Shown one piece after another: positions 44,155-53,013 of a stretch of DNA of 64,000 nucleotides. This stretch comes from CAIWHR01 sp963813415 (GTDB lineage: Bacteria; Pseudomonadota; Gammaproteobacteria; Burkholderiales; Casimicrobiaceae): assembly GCA_963813415.1 (NCBI GenBank), contig CAWEYW010000011.1, positions 248,001-312,000 on the forward strand. The letters run 5' to 3'. Position 1 is the first letter of the stretch, and each line of letters opens with the position of its first letter. Under the pieces are notes generated by a model. The model was not told the DNA's origin. It did no database searches and saw nothing but the letters and a program-made list of their open reading frames with translations. The translations under genes and the position numbers were made by a program.

Positions 44155-45339
44155 CTACTGTGGCGAACACATCGCCACGGCGGCAGCGCCGTAGCCCTCC
44201 GGAACATTGCCGCGACCCATCATCATGGATTGAACTGCAGAATCCATGGTGTACCGATGGTTCGTGTCCACCCGTGCGTTCCAACTGCGATACACGGGCG
44301 ATGTGCCGGTCGGACAAGAGCCGGTCGCGTTATCGGGCATGTAGACCCGGAAAACGTTCGACGATTCCAGCATCCATTGCTGCGGCCAGTTCTGCTGTAC
44401 GGCCGCGCACTCCGCGGCCGACCCGGAGTAGAAGTGCGTGTCGAGGCCATACCCCGGATTGCCGTAGAAACGACACACCGGCGTGGCGATTCCGGCAGCC
44501 GCCACATCGTCGGCGGCGACCACGTTGAACCCCATTCCGGTCCGCTGCCATCCGGTGAGGCGTCCGGTGTCGAGCGCGTTCATTTCGGCGGGGTCGGCAG
44601 TCATGAAATAGTGATCGAGGCCGGCGTGGTAGTACTCGACCGCCATTGCCACCTTCGGTACCGGACCCGTCGGCATCGTGACTTTGCTGAGCAGTGCCTC
44701 TTCCAGTCCGTCCATCCAGCGCACCACGCCGATACCCGGCGCATACCATACGTCTCGCTGGTAGCCGGAGCCGCGCTGCTCGTGCACGTGCAGCGCATTG
44801 GTGAAGGTGCCGGCCGGCGTCGCGACCGTCTCGAGGGCGAGCGCCTGATACGAGCTCATGTAACCTTGCGCACCCATCATGCTGTTCATGCCCGCGACCG
44901 ACGTCTGCCAGCTTTCCGCGCTCTGGTACCCCATGCCAGAACCCATCATGGTCCCTGGCGCGACGGGGCTCTTGAGCAGCCACTCCGGGCTGCTGAAGCT
45001 CATCATGTAATGGGTATCGTCCGGTGTAGCGGTGTCGCCGCCAAAATAGCGCATGCCGTCCGGGTCCATGCGATAGAAGTCGACACTGTCCTGGTTGCAG
45101 GGCAGCGATTGGCACACGTAGCTCATATGGACGCTCGTGAGTCCGCTCGCACCCGCCCAGCTCTGGCTGGCGTGCATCACTGCGGTTGCAGTGGTGTGCG
45201 GCCCGTTGACGAAAACGTAGTCGTACCGCGCGCCGTCCACCAGGGGGAAATAGTTCGTCGTCATCATCGGGCTGGACATTGCACCGGACCCGACAATCGA
45301 AAAGCCGGTCAATAGGCCAGCCAGTAGCAGTCGTTTCAT
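44155..45339 (-). CDS. Secreted protein with C-terminal DUF5648-like tail (copy 3)
   Basis: A 394-residue exported protein. A signal peptide (LLLAGLLTGFSIVGSGA) is followed by a Met- and Tyr-rich domain of about 210 residues, with many Met clusters (GTMMGSGMGYQ, GMNSMMGAQGYM) that could bind copper or form a surface. The 150-residue tail has YYHAGLDHYFMT, GWQRTG, VCRFYG, HFYSGSAAEC, CPTGTSPVYRSWN and NHRY, ending VAMCSPQ. The final GW-AEG element is altered to GNVPEGYG. A TGTGA-N6-TCACA operator lies 105 bp upstream, and the methyltransferase gene follows directly. Confidence 0.77.
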   Translation of the reverse strand: MKRLLLAGLLTGFSIVGSGAMSSPMMTTNYFPLVDGARYDYVFVNGPHTTATAVMHASQSWAGASGLTSVHMSYVCQSLPCNQDSVDFYRMDPDGMRYFGGDTATPDDTHYMMSFSSPEWLLKSPVAPGTMMGSGMGYQSAESWQTSVAGMNSMMGAQGYMSSYQALALETVATPAGTFTNALHVHEQRGSGYQRDVWYAPGIGVVRWMDGLEEALLSKVTMPTGPVPKVAMAVEYYHAGLDHYFMTADPAEMNALDTGRLTGWQRTGMGFNVVAADDVAAAGIATPVCRFYGNPGYGLDTHFYSGSAAECAAVQQNWPQQWMLESSNVFRVYMPDNATGSCPTGTSPVYRSWNARVDTNHRYTMDSAVQSMMMGRGNVPEGYGAAAVAMCSPQ

Positions 45340-45443
45340 GGTCTCTTACATTCAGGCTATCGACGCGCCGATAGCGACGCGCCTGTGGCCAAGGTGGCCG
45401 GATTTCTACTCCTGTGAGATTAGTCCGCTCGACGGGCCGTGGC

Positions 45444-45459
45444 TGTGACTTAGGTCACA
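45444..45459. promoter_or_regulatory. Crp-type operator, perfect TGTGA-N6-TCACA
   Basis: TGTGA-CTTAGG-TCACA, a perfect CRP-consensus palindrome in the gap between the UbiB-type gene's stop and the DUF5648-like gene's start (105 bp from the ATG). Two close variants stand at 60611 and 61935. Confidence 0.65.
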
Positions 45460-45572
45460 AGGGTGATCCGGGCGCGCCGCACCATTTAAGAGCATCTACG
45501 CGGACTTTGCTGTCGGCGTCCGTGTGGCAGCGGACATCGCCTGCCTTAACCAGATGAATTCAAACATGAGCC

Positions 45573-47177
45573 TCAACGCAAAACATGGTCGCGACGCGCT
45601 GCGCGAATGCCGGTCACGAGCATGCCGGCAAGCCCGCTGATTATCATTACTTCGCCGAGGGCGTCGTGCCAGTTGCCCATCGGAGTCATCAGGAGCATCG
45701 AGCCGCCGATCACCAGGGCCGCGAAAGCGATGGCACTCGTGAGGCGCTCGAGATTGCGGCTGAAGCGACTACCGAGCGCCTCCAGCCCCGGAAGTCGCCC
45801 CAGATTGCCCTCGGCCATGCGTCGCAGGACGCGTCGCGTGTCGCCGGGCGCATCGGTTATCAAGCGCTCCAGTTCACGCGCAAGCTTGGTCGTCTTTTGC
45901 TTTACCCGCGCCGGAGCGAAGTGCTGCACGGTCAAGCGTGAGAGCTCTTCCCGAAACGAATCCATATAGTTATGGTCCGGGGCGAGCTTCCGAATCATCG
46001 ATTCCAGGATGACGAAAGCACGCGTCAGCAGGACGAACTCGGCGGGATTGTGTACGCCGTTCCGGCTTCCCGCACTCATCAGTGAATCGAACGCGTTCCC
46101 GATCGAGACATCCGTCAGATTCGCCCTGCGGATTTCATAGAGCGCGGCCTTCATGTCCACCAGCAGTGCCGCGCGGTTGACGTTTTCGCTTGCCGGTGCC
46201 ATTTCGAGATACGCCTCGGTGGCAGCTCGCGCATCGCCTTGGACGACTGCTTCGAGCAGGAGTATCAGCGAGTCGCGCATCGGCTCGTCGAGCTCGCCCG
46301 TATTCCCGAAATCCAGAAGAGAGAGCCGCCCGTCCGGCAGAACGAATACGTTGCCCGGATGCGGGTCGGCGTGAAACAACCCTTCTTCGAAGATCGATTG
46401 CAGCATCAGCCTTACCAGGGTGCCCATCGCCCGCGGCATCGCTTCCGGGTGCAGCTCCGCGTAGCGATCGATCCGTTCGCCGGCCGAGAACCCGAGCGTG
46501 AGCACGGCTCCGCGCGAACGCTCCGCCACGACCTCCGGAATGCAGAGGTCGGGGACATCCGCGAGCGCGTTGCGGAACAGCACGATGGAACGCGCTTCGC
46601 GACCGAAATCGGTTTCCCGGTTCAGGCTGCTGGCAAATTCACGCACCACGACAGGAAGGTCGAGTGCACGGAGATCGGGAAAGAGCCTTTCTCCCAGCGC
46701 TACCACGTAGGTCAGTGCCGCGATATCCGTGGAGATTATTGCTTCCAGGCCGGGCCGCTGCACCTTTACCGCGACCTCACGCCCGTCCCGCATGGTCGCC
46801 TTGTGCACCTGTGCGATGGTGGCGGCAGCTAGTGGCGTTTCTCCGAATGACGAGAACAACTCCGTCAAGGGGGCGCCCAGCTCGGTTTCGACTCTCGCGC
46901 GCACCGCGTCGATGGCCATCGGCGGCAACTCGTCGTGCAGCAACTCCAACTCATCGATGTAAGCGGCCGGCAGCAAGTCGTGCCGCATCGCGAGCACTTG
47001 GCCGAATTTGAGAAAGACCAGTCCGAGTTCCTCGAAGGTTTCCCGTACCTCCTTCGGCGATGGCCAACGTCTCTTCCCGAGCAGCGCCCCCAAGAACCTG
47101 TGTCGGACGAGCACGCGCAGGATCTGCGCCAGTCGCGGCGCTGCGCGCAGCACGCCGCCTTTCCGTGGATCGATCAT
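45573..47177 (-). CDS. UbiB/ABC1-type atypical kinase
   Basis: A 534-residue membrane-associated protein of the UbiB/ABC1/ADCK family, needed for ubiquinone synthesis in the housekeeping form. The signature KFGQ is at 57-60, with TIAQVHKA, EVAVKVQRPG, HADPHPGN and the DFG (LLDFGNTG) following. Two C-terminal hydrophobic segments anchor it. The ATG at 47177 is supported by GAGG with seven-base spacing; 47201 is possible. It sits away from other ubi genes and may be a paralogue with a stress or lipid role. Confidence 0.88.
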   Translation of the reverse strand: MIDPRKGGVLRAAPRLAQILRVLVRHRFLGALLGKRRWPSPKEVRETFEELGLVFLKFGQVLAMRHDLLPAAYIDELELLHDELPPMAIDAVRARVETELGAPLTELFSSFGETPLAAATIAQVHKATMRDGREVAVKVQRPGLEAIISTDIAALTYVVALGERLFPDLRALDLPVVVREFASSLNRETDFGREARSIVLFRNALADVPDLCIPEVVAERSRGAVLTLGFSAGERIDRYAELHPEAMPRAMGTLVRLMLQSIFEEGLFHADPHPGNVFVLPDGRLSLLDFGNTGELDEPMRDSLILLLEAVVQGDARAATEAYLEMAPASENVNRAALLVDMKAALYEIRRANLTDVSIGNAFDSLMSAGSRNGVHNPAEFVLLTRAFVILESMIRKLAPDHNYMDSFREELSRLTVQHFAPARVKQKTTKLARELERLITDAPGDTRRVLRRMAEGNLGRLPGLEALGSRFSRNLERLTSAIAFAALVIGGSMLLMTPMGNWHDALGEVMIISGLAGMLVTGIRAARRDHVLR

Positions 47178-47321
47178 TGCACCACCTCTCAAGACAGCCA
47201 TGCGTAGGATATTTGCGGGAGCCCGATACCTGTTCCTGAAATGCCAAGGAGGATCGGCTCGTGAGCGAGCCCGGCGCGCGCCGGCCAAGCGTGGGGACAC
47301 ACGCCCGGCCACTTCGGCGGC

Positions 47322-47726
47322 TTACAACGTGAGGTGGACGATGCGGAGCGAAAACGGCACACCCGGTGATGGATGCGCAGGGTGCGCCAAGCGGAGAATG
47401 GGCGCGGAAATCGACAGGCGGTGGAAGTCGCGGTACATGGCAACGACCAGCGGTGGCGCGCCTGGCCGCTCCTGGATCGGCTGAAGAACGCCAGCCAAGG
47501 AGATGTCATTGCTGCCGAACGCGTCGCAGTCTGGCGCGACGCCGTCGTTCAAGCTGTCACCCTCTGCGTGAACGCCGAGATGAAGTGGTTGCGAAACCAC
47601 GGCCAGCCCCGCGCAGCTACACGCGTTCGCGATACCCACGAACACCGCAAACAGCCACAGCCCCGGAACGGCGGTGGCGATAGATCGCCGATGGCGGCGC
47701 GGCGAGCTGGCCACGGCTCCCTGCAC
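47322..47726 (-). CDS. Small exported hypothetical protein
   Basis: A predicted 134-residue protein with an N-terminal export signal (about TAVPGLWLFAVFVGIANAC) and a Cys-containing mature part. It ends SPGVPFSLRIVHLTL; this closing pattern (Pro-Gly-Val-Pro then a strand ending in Leu) is one I recognise from uncharacterised exported proteins of Burkholderiales, often near metal-resistance genes. I do not know its function. It does not overlap other genes, and its composition suits a real protein. The start could be internal, since the first 14 residues are Arg-rich. Confidence 0.55.
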   Translation of the reverse strand: MQGAVASSPRRHRRSIATAVPGLWLFAVFVGIANACSCAGLAVVSQPLHLGVHAEGDSLNDGVAPDCDAFGSNDISLAGVLQPIQERPGAPPLVVAMYRDFHRLSISAPILRLAHPAHPSPGVPFSLRIVHLTL

Positions 47727-47773
47727 TCTACGGGTTCAACCTATTGCACACGGCGTCGCTTGCGCACACGGCG

Positions 47774-47986
47774 TCACTTGCCCTTTTGCTTGATGAACCA
47801 TGCCACGAGACCGACAGCCGCGATGACCAGCAGGATCGGCACCCACGTTCCACCATATCCGCCCATCCAACCGCCACCCCACATCCCTCCGTCGCCATTC
47901 ATCATGTTGCCGTTCTGCGCCAAAGCGACGCCGGCGACCAGTAGAGGAACGGTACCAACCGCCACGCCAAGCAAGGTCTTCATCAT
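47774..47986 (-). CDS. Small Gly/Met-rich membrane protein
   Basis: A 70-residue protein with an N-terminal signal segment (LLGVAVGTVPLLVAGVALA), a Met/Gly/Trp-rich stretch (NMMNGDGGMWGGGWMGGYGG) and a transmembrane helix (VPILLVIAAVGLVAWFI) ending KQKGK. Small proteins of this pattern occur beside copper or redox genes in betaproteobacteria; a metal role is only inferred from the Met richness. Two adjacent ATGs lie behind AGGAAAA; the first is used here. No partner gene is evident. Confidence 0.68.
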   Translation of the reverse strand: MMKTLLGVAVGTVPLLVAGVALAQNGNMMNGDGGMWGGGWMGGYGGTWVPILLVIAAVGLVAWFIKQKGK

Positions 47987-48477
47987 TTTTCCTGAGCAAT
48001 ACCACCATACCGGCCAACGAATTGGCAAGATTCGCGCGACAACTGCATGGGAATCACGCGCCACAAATCGGGCATCGAAAGTGCCACCCGTCGCCTCTCC
48101 GTTACAGCTGCGTACAGGATGGCGCTTGTATGCTTCAAGTACGCTTGCGTAACGCCCACGTCTGTGCGGCAACGCACAAAGAGGCACTCCCCCTTGCACC
48201 AAACGAGTACGGAAGCCGAGCAGACACACGCCGGCCCCTTTTTCTTGTGGAGTCCACGGGGGCGAGCGTAGCGATGACGATGCCTCCGTAACGATCGGTC
48301 TGCTGAGACCTGTCGGGGCGCCGAAATGAGAATTGCAGTCGCAGGAGTGAACAACCGCAACGCAACGAAGCGGTGTCGCTGCCATCGGCATGCCGCACAG
48401 GCTCCTGTTCGCCCGGTTGTACACTGCGCCCTCGGCCGCAGGTTGGCGATGCGCGGCTCAATCGATGGAGGTGCAAC
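47987..48477. other. Gene-free stretch before the collagen-like gene
   Basis: About 490 bp. Divergent promoters for the two flanking genes must lie here, but I cannot place them with confidence. The short frames have no coding character. No repeats were noticed. Confidence 0.4.
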
Positions 48478-49089
48478 ATGAGGGTGCTGACGAGCTTGGG
48501 CTGCCTGGTCGCATTCGCGTCGTCCGCCGCGGTGGGCTAGACGCAACTGGCTGCAATCCATGCGTGCATCGGCAGCAGCGGGTTGCTACAGGTCGTCGCA
48601 GCGGGAACGGCGTGCAACAAGAACCAGACCCCGCTGACGTGGAATGTCGCCGGTCCGCAAGGTCTGGTCGGTCCGCCCGGTCCGAGCACCGCCTTCACCA
48701 CGGACAATTTTTCCGGTGGATTCGGCGCGGAAGTCGTGAGCACCGACCCGTCGAATCCCACCGAGATCGCGGCGTTGAATCTGCCGGCCGGAGACTATGT
48801 GCTCAATGCGGTCATCGGCCTTTATGCCAGCGTCCCCCTTGGAACATTGGCGCCGTTTTCGCCTGTCCAGTGCAGTCTGCACAATGGCGCAGCGATCGTC
48901 GGCACCGACTTCCGGGCACTGGTCGGCGGGGCGTCAGCGAGCTTCGCCTCGCTTCCCGTTGTCGCGACGATCACGCTGTCGGCGGCAGGTACGGTCACGG
49001 TCGCCTGCGTCGCGGGCGCGGGCCTGCAGGTATTGACGCGGCCGAGCACCCTCACCGCGATCCAGGTCGCCACGCTCAGTACGCAATGA
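48478..49089 (+). pseudogene. Secreted collagen-like protein with in-frame amber codon
   Basis: An otherwise intact 203-codon gene. ATG at 48478 has GGAGG six bases upstream and opens a signal peptide (LTSLGCLVAFASSAAVG), but codon 21 (48538-48540) is TAG. The same frame continues cleanly with ACIGSSGLLQVVAAGTAC, a short collagen-like stretch (GPQGLVGPPGPS) and a beta-rich C-terminal domain with two Cys that may pair. The stop lies exactly where a signal-cleavage region would be. Either it is a recent nonsense mutation, or amber is suppressed, or translation restarts at a downstream site. Codon 36 (TTG, 48583) is an internal alternative without a signal peptide. Confidence 0.68.
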
Positions 49090-49138
49090 CGCGTTCGCGC
49101 GGCAGGCATGGCCGGCGCCCGAGCCAGTTCAGTGCTGC

Positions 49139-50323
49139 GTGAGACACCGGGCCATTCTCGCAGGCATCTCCGGCGCCGCGTTTCTCGGCCCTTTCACACA
49201 GACGGTCTACACGCCGAGCCTTCTCGAGCTGCAGCGCTTTTTCGCTGTCAATACGGTACTGATCAACCTGACGATCTCGCTCTTCACGGCCATTCTCGCG
49301 TTGAGCAATTTCGTCGTCGGTCCGCTCGCCGACACCCGTGGCCGGCGGGCAGTGTTGCTCCCCGGCCTGCTCATCTTCTCGGCAGGCTCGGCCCTGTGCC
49401 TTGTGTCGGGTTCCTACGGCTGGTTCCTGGCCGGCCGCGCGGTGCAGGCATGCGGCATCAGCACCGCACTGCTGGTCGCCCCTACCGTCATCGGCGACAT
49501 CTATCCGCCAGAGGCACGAGCACGGGCCATGAGCGTGTACCAGACGGTCAGCTTTCTGGGACCGGTGTTCGGTCCCGTGATCGGCGGGATCATCGCCGCC
49601 TACCTCAGCTGGCGCTGGGCGTTCGCCTTGCTGGCGGTTGCCGGTCTCGTCGCCTGGCATTACAACTTCCGGCGCTTGCATGAGACCCTGCCGCACACAG
49701 CGGCGCGCCCGCCGATCACCGTGGCGACTTTTCGTGGAGTGCTCGCGAACCGCGCGGCGCTCGCCATCGTGCTGATCGGCTTCAGCCAGTTCTACGGCTA
49801 CTACGCCTTTCTCGTTTTCCTGCCAGGGCTGCTGACGTCACTGTTCGCGGTTTCCACCGGGGTCAAGGGCCTCTTCTTCGTGCCGCTGACAGCCGGCATC
49901 CTGCTCGGTATTTACGTTGGCGCTCGCTGGCAGCGGCGCTGGTCACGTACCCGGATTCTGACGGCCAGTTCCTACGGCATCGGGTTGAACGTGCTCATCC
50001 TCTGGCTCGCGCTGCGGATCGGCGTTGTCGACATGCCGCTGCTCATTGCATTCCTTCTGGTGTACGGTGTCCTGCTCGGGTGCAGCCTTCCAGTGCAGTC
50101 CACGATCCTCGTCAACCTGTTCGCGAAGGACAAGGGCACGGCGGTGGGCGTGTACAACCTCCTGCGCTTCACGGGGGCCGCGATCGGCCCGATGGTCGGC
50201 GGCATGGTGGCCATGAGGTTCGGCCTCGACGCGGTGTTCCTGAACGTCGCGATACTCCTGGCGGGATCCGCGATACTCATCCACAGGTATCTTTACGATC
50301 CGTTCGACGCCAGCACCGGATGA
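49139..50323 (+). CDS. MFS drug-type efflux transporter (Bcr/CflA-like)
   Basis: A 394-residue 12-helix transporter. Helix 1 (GISGAAFLGPFTQTVYTPSLLEL) and the loop 2-3 motif A (GPLADTRGRRAVLLPG) with motif C-like GPVFGPVIGGIIAAYLSWRWAF point to the DHA1 drug:proton antiporters of the Bcr/CflA kind. The start is GTG at 49139, about 50 bp after the collagen-like gene. The substrate is unknown. No regulator gene is adjacent. Confidence 0.85.
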   Translation: MRHRAILAGISGAAFLGPFTQTVYTPSLLELQRFFAVNTVLINLTISLFTAILALSNFVVGPLADTRGRRAVLLPGLLIFSAGSALCLVSGSYGWFLAGRAVQACGISTALLVAPTVIGDIYPPEARARAMSVYQTVSFLGPVFGPVIGGIIAAYLSWRWAFALLAVAGLVAWHYNFRRLHETLPHTAARPPITVATFRGVLANRAALAIVLIGFSQFYGYYAFLVFLPGLLTSLFAVSTGVKGLFFVPLTAGILLGIYVGARWQRRWSRTRILTASSYGIGLNVLILWLALRIGVVDMPLLIAFLLVYGVLLGCSLPVQSTILVNLFAKDKGTAVGVYNLLRFTGAAIGPMVGGMVAMRFGLDAVFLNVAILLAGSAILIHRYLYDPFDASTG

Positions 50324-50537
50324 TCGGCGGCGATCGGGCGTGGCCTTGCCCCGGCGCAGAGCGGGATCCTCGGTCTTTTTTCCGTCGCGAGGAACAAGCG
50401 GCGGACCGGTCTGGTTGGCTACAGGCGTCGAGCCGCGCGAGAACGGGCGCGCGCCCGCAATGTCGAACGCCTGCGCGGCGAACCGTAAGGCGCGGCCGCG
50501 CTGGTCGACCAACAGAGCACGATCATGATGGAGGTGG

Positions 50538-51215
50538 ATGATGGGCAGAATCGCTTTCGGACTTCTCCTGGCCGCAACCGCGTGGGCAACGGCGAGTGCG
50601 GCGTTACCCGACTATGCGGGGCCGCAGGCCCAGCCCGCGCGCACGGCTCCGGCCGTTGCGGTGTTCGCCGGCGGCTGCTTCTGGGGCGTGGATGCGGTGT
50701 TCAAGCACGTCAAGGGCGTGAGCGAAGTCGTCTCGGGATATGCCGGTGGGAGTGCCGTCACGGCCAAGTACCCGATCGTGAGCACCGGGGCGACCGGACA
50801 CGCCGAGGCCGTCAAGATCACCTACGATCCTTCCGCGATCTCCTATGCCGACCTCCTCAAGGTGTTCTTCTCGGTGGCGCATGACCCGACGGAACGCAAC
50901 CGGCAGGGACCCGATGTGGGCACCCAGTATCGCTCGGCCATTTTCTTCGCGGACGCGCAACAGAAGGACATTGCGCAGCGCTACATCGATCAGCTCAACC
51001 AGTCGAAGGCATTCCCGAAGCCGATCGCGACGGAAGTGTCCGCGCTGCAGCAGTTCTATCCAGCGGAGGCTTATCACCAGAATTACCTCGCCCTCCATCC
51101 GGATCAGCCGTACATCGTCTACAACGACCTGCCGAAGCTTGCCCGGCTGAAGCAGGAGTTTCCGGCGTGGTACCGGTCATCCCCTGCCACAGCCACGGCC
51201 GCAACCGGCAAATGA
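50538..51215 (+). CDS. msrA: Exported peptide methionine sulfoxide reductase A
   Basis: A 225-residue MsrA that reduces the S-epimer of methionine sulfoxide. The catalytic Cys47 lies in FAGGCFWGVD. The family core (SGYAGG, ATGHAEAVKITYDP, DPTERNRQGPDVGTQYRS) is complete. An N-terminal signal peptide (GLLLAATAWATASA) sends it to the periplasm, where it would repair oxidised secreted proteins; the Met-rich exported proteins nearby are candidate clients. Two adjacent ATGs (50538, 50541) follow GGAGG. No msrB gene is close. Confidence 0.92.
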   Translation: MMGRIAFGLLLAATAWATASAALPDYAGPQAQPARTAPAVAVFAGGCFWGVDAVFKHVKGVSEVVSGYAGGSAVTAKYPIVSTGATGHAEAVKITYDPSAISYADLLKVFFSVAHDPTERNRQGPDVGTQYRSAIFFADAQQKDIAQRYIDQLNQSKAFPKPIATEVSALQQFYPAEAYHQNYLALHPDQPYIVYNDLPKLARLKQEFPAWYRSSPATATAATGK

Positions 51216-51389
51216 AGATCGCGGCCACGGGGACCGCGCCGCTCGGCAGCCACTCGACGGCACTGACTTCGGGTAATCGTCGGGATCCCGCTGTTCCGGA
51301 TCCGCCAGCACCAGCTTGAAAAACACGTTGTAGCGGTTCACCAGGTCGAGCAGCGTCGCGAAGCGGCCCGTCGCGGGAGCCGTTACCAT
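51177..51389 (-). CDS. Doubtful small ORF
   Basis: A 70-codon frame whose first half (GRFATLLDLVNRYNVFFKLVL) looks protein-like, whereas the second half is low-complexity and runs antisense into the end of msrA. It has no clear ribosome site. It may be a decayed fragment. I do not recognise it. Confidence 0.22.
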   Translation of the reverse strand: MVTAPATGRFATLLDLVNRYNVFFKLVLADPEQRDPDDYPKSVPSSGCRAARSPWPRSSFAGCGRGCGRG

Positions 51390-51416
51390 GACGGCTTTCG
51401 TCCCGCGCCTGCTCTC

Positions 51417-51899
51417 ATGAAGCCCGCCCAGCACCCGACTGCGCTTCGCACGGCGCAACTCCTGCGTGAGGCCGGGATCGACAGCCACGTCGTCGAGTTC
51501 GAGCAGCCCACGCGCACGAGTGCGGAGGCAGCCGTCGCGATCGGCTGCTCGGTTGCCGAGATCGCCAAGTCCATCGTGTTTCGCGGCAAGACAAGCGGGG
51601 AAGCGGTCGTGGTGGTCGCAAGCGGCGACAATCGCGTCAGCGAGACCAAGGTTGCGGCGAAATTGGGTGAACCGCTGGCACGCGCCGATGCGGAATTCGT
51701 CCGGACGGCCACGGGTTATGCGATCGGCGGCGTGGCGCCGATCGGCCATGCGCAACCGGTCAAGCTGTTGCTCGATGCAGACCTGCAGCGTTTCGACACT
51801 GTGTGGGCGGCAGCCGGTACGCCGTTTTCGGTGTTTCCGCTTACGCCCGCTCAGCTGCAAAGCCTGACGGGAGCTGACTGGGCCGACATCAGGCAGTAG
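51417..51899 (+). CDS. YbaK/ProX-type aminoacyl-tRNA deacylase
   Basis: A 160-residue trans-editing enzyme of the YbaK/EbsC/ProX group, which removes misattached amino acids (Cys- or Ala-tRNAPro) from tRNA. Landmarks are VVEFEQPTRTSAEAAVAIGC, the KSIVFRGK strand containing the catalytic Lys, and GYAIGGVAPIGH. The protein is complete and of family length. Its start lies about 200 bp after msrA. Which acyl-tRNA is edited cannot be said. Confidence 0.88.
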   Translation: MKPAQHPTALRTAQLLREAGIDSHVVEFEQPTRTSAEAAVAIGCSVAEIAKSIVFRGKTSGEAVVVVASGDNRVSETKVAAKLGEPLARADAEFVRTATGYAIGGVAPIGHAQPVKLLLDADLQRFDTVWAAAGTPFSVFPLTPAQLQSLTGADWADIRQ

Positions 51900-51950
51900 T
51901 GCTGCGCCCGAACGGGCACCAACCCCCTTCGCGGACAGCAGCCGTTGCGG

Positions 51951-52427
51951 TCATCCGAAACGGCGGGCAAGTTGCTCCAGGCTCAATCGCGCGCCGGCAT
52001 CGTTGTCCTCGGGCCGCAAGCCCGGAGGCAGATTGGTGAACAGCAGCGTGACTTCGGTCCCGCCGGCCACCTCCTCGAACGTCGCCGTGAGCGTCATCTC
52101 GCCGAGGTAGGCAGGATCGGTGGTGACGAAGTTGACGGCCTCGACAATCCGAAATGGCGGCACGAGCTCCAGGAACCGCACGTCGACCACGTCCTCTCGG
52201 TCCGCCGTCTTGCCGACGAAGGTACGCTCGGTCGGCGGGTAGACCAGCGACATCCGGTAGCCGCCCCCGACCCGTGCGTCGAACTCGTGAACGGTCCCGG
52301 TCATCCCTGCTGGCGGCAACCAGGCGACGAGCGCGACGGGATCCAGGAAGGCCGCGTAGAGCTCGTCCGGCCGGGCATGGATGATCCTCGATGTGCGCGT
52401 CGAGGCGCGTGCGTGCTTTGGGGCCAT
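51951..52427 (-). CDS. SRPBCC/AHSA1-family protein
   Basis: A 158-residue START-like small-molecule or Hsp90-activator-fold protein. The pattern is IIHARPDELYAAFLDPVALVAWLPP at the start, GGGYRMSLVYPP in the middle and EVTLLFTNLPPG before the C-terminal helix. Members bind hydrophobic ligands, with no established function here. The ATG at 52427 is preferred; a 28-residue upstream extension is not conserved-looking. It is convergent with the YbaK-type gene (51 bp between stops). Confidence 0.85.
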   Translation of the reverse strand: MAPKHARASTRTSRIIHARPDELYAAFLDPVALVAWLPPAGMTGTVHEFDARVGGGYRMSLVYPPTERTFVGKTADREDVVDVRFLELVPPFRIVEAVNFVTTDPAYLGEMTLTATFEEVAGGTEVTLLFTNLPPGLRPEDNDAGARLSLEQLARRFG

Positions 52428-52624
52428 TGCGCTTTCATGTGCCGCGCCGTCAGGACTGGTATGCGCGGCGCGCGCCGGCTGCGAGCGCAACGTGTGCGAC
52501 CAGCGCCGCAATGGACTAGGATACCTTCATCATCTTATCGCGACCGAGCGGCAGCCCTGCACGCTCCAGCGGCATCGGCTCCAAGCGGGCGTTGCGGCAG
52601 GCGCGCGATTTTTTCGGAGCATGC

Positions 52625-52990
52625 ATGGACGTGATCATCTACCACAACCCGGAATGCGGCACGTCGCGCAACACGCTCGCGCTCATCCGCAACGCGGGCA
52701 TCGAGCCGCACGTGATCGAATACCTGAAGACGCCACCGACACGCGCAATGCTGAAGCAGCTGGTGCAACGCATGGGCATCCCATTGCGGGCGGTGTTGCG
52801 CGAGAAGGGCACGCCGTATCACGAGCTTGGACTCGACGACCCTGCACTTTCCGATGAGGAGCTGCTCGATGCGATCGCGGCGCATCCGATCCTGATGAAC
52901 CGGCCCATCGTGGTCACGCCGAAAGCGGTGCGGCTTTGTCGTCCTTCCGAGACGGTGCTCGACCTGTTGCGGGACGAAAACATGTCGTAG
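52625..52990 (+). CDS. arsC: Glutaredoxin-dependent arsenate reductase
   Basis: A 121-residue thioredoxin-fold enzyme reducing arsenate to arsenite with glutathione and glutaredoxin. The nucleophile is Cys11 in HNPECGTSRN, and the arginines of NRPIVVTPKAVRL fit the ArsC family. The ATG at 52625 has GGAG five bases upstream. No arsR, arsB or acr3 gene is near, so it is an orphan copy, as in many proteobacterial chromosomes. The close YffB/Spx-like relatives cannot be fully excluded. Confidence 0.88.
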   Translation: MDVIIYHNPECGTSRNTLALIRNAGIEPHVIEYLKTPPTRAMLKQLVQRMGIPLRAVLREKGTPYHELGLDDPALSDEELLDAIAAHPILMNRPIVVTPKAVRLCRPSETVLDLLRDENMS

Positions 52991-53013
52991 CGTTGCTCGC
53001 TCCGGGATCGTGC

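Noticed and set aside
47373..48152. Plus-strand frame of 259 codons over the small exported-protein genes
   Set aside because: Mixed-composition frame antisense to two short proteins with clear export signals; no domain seen.
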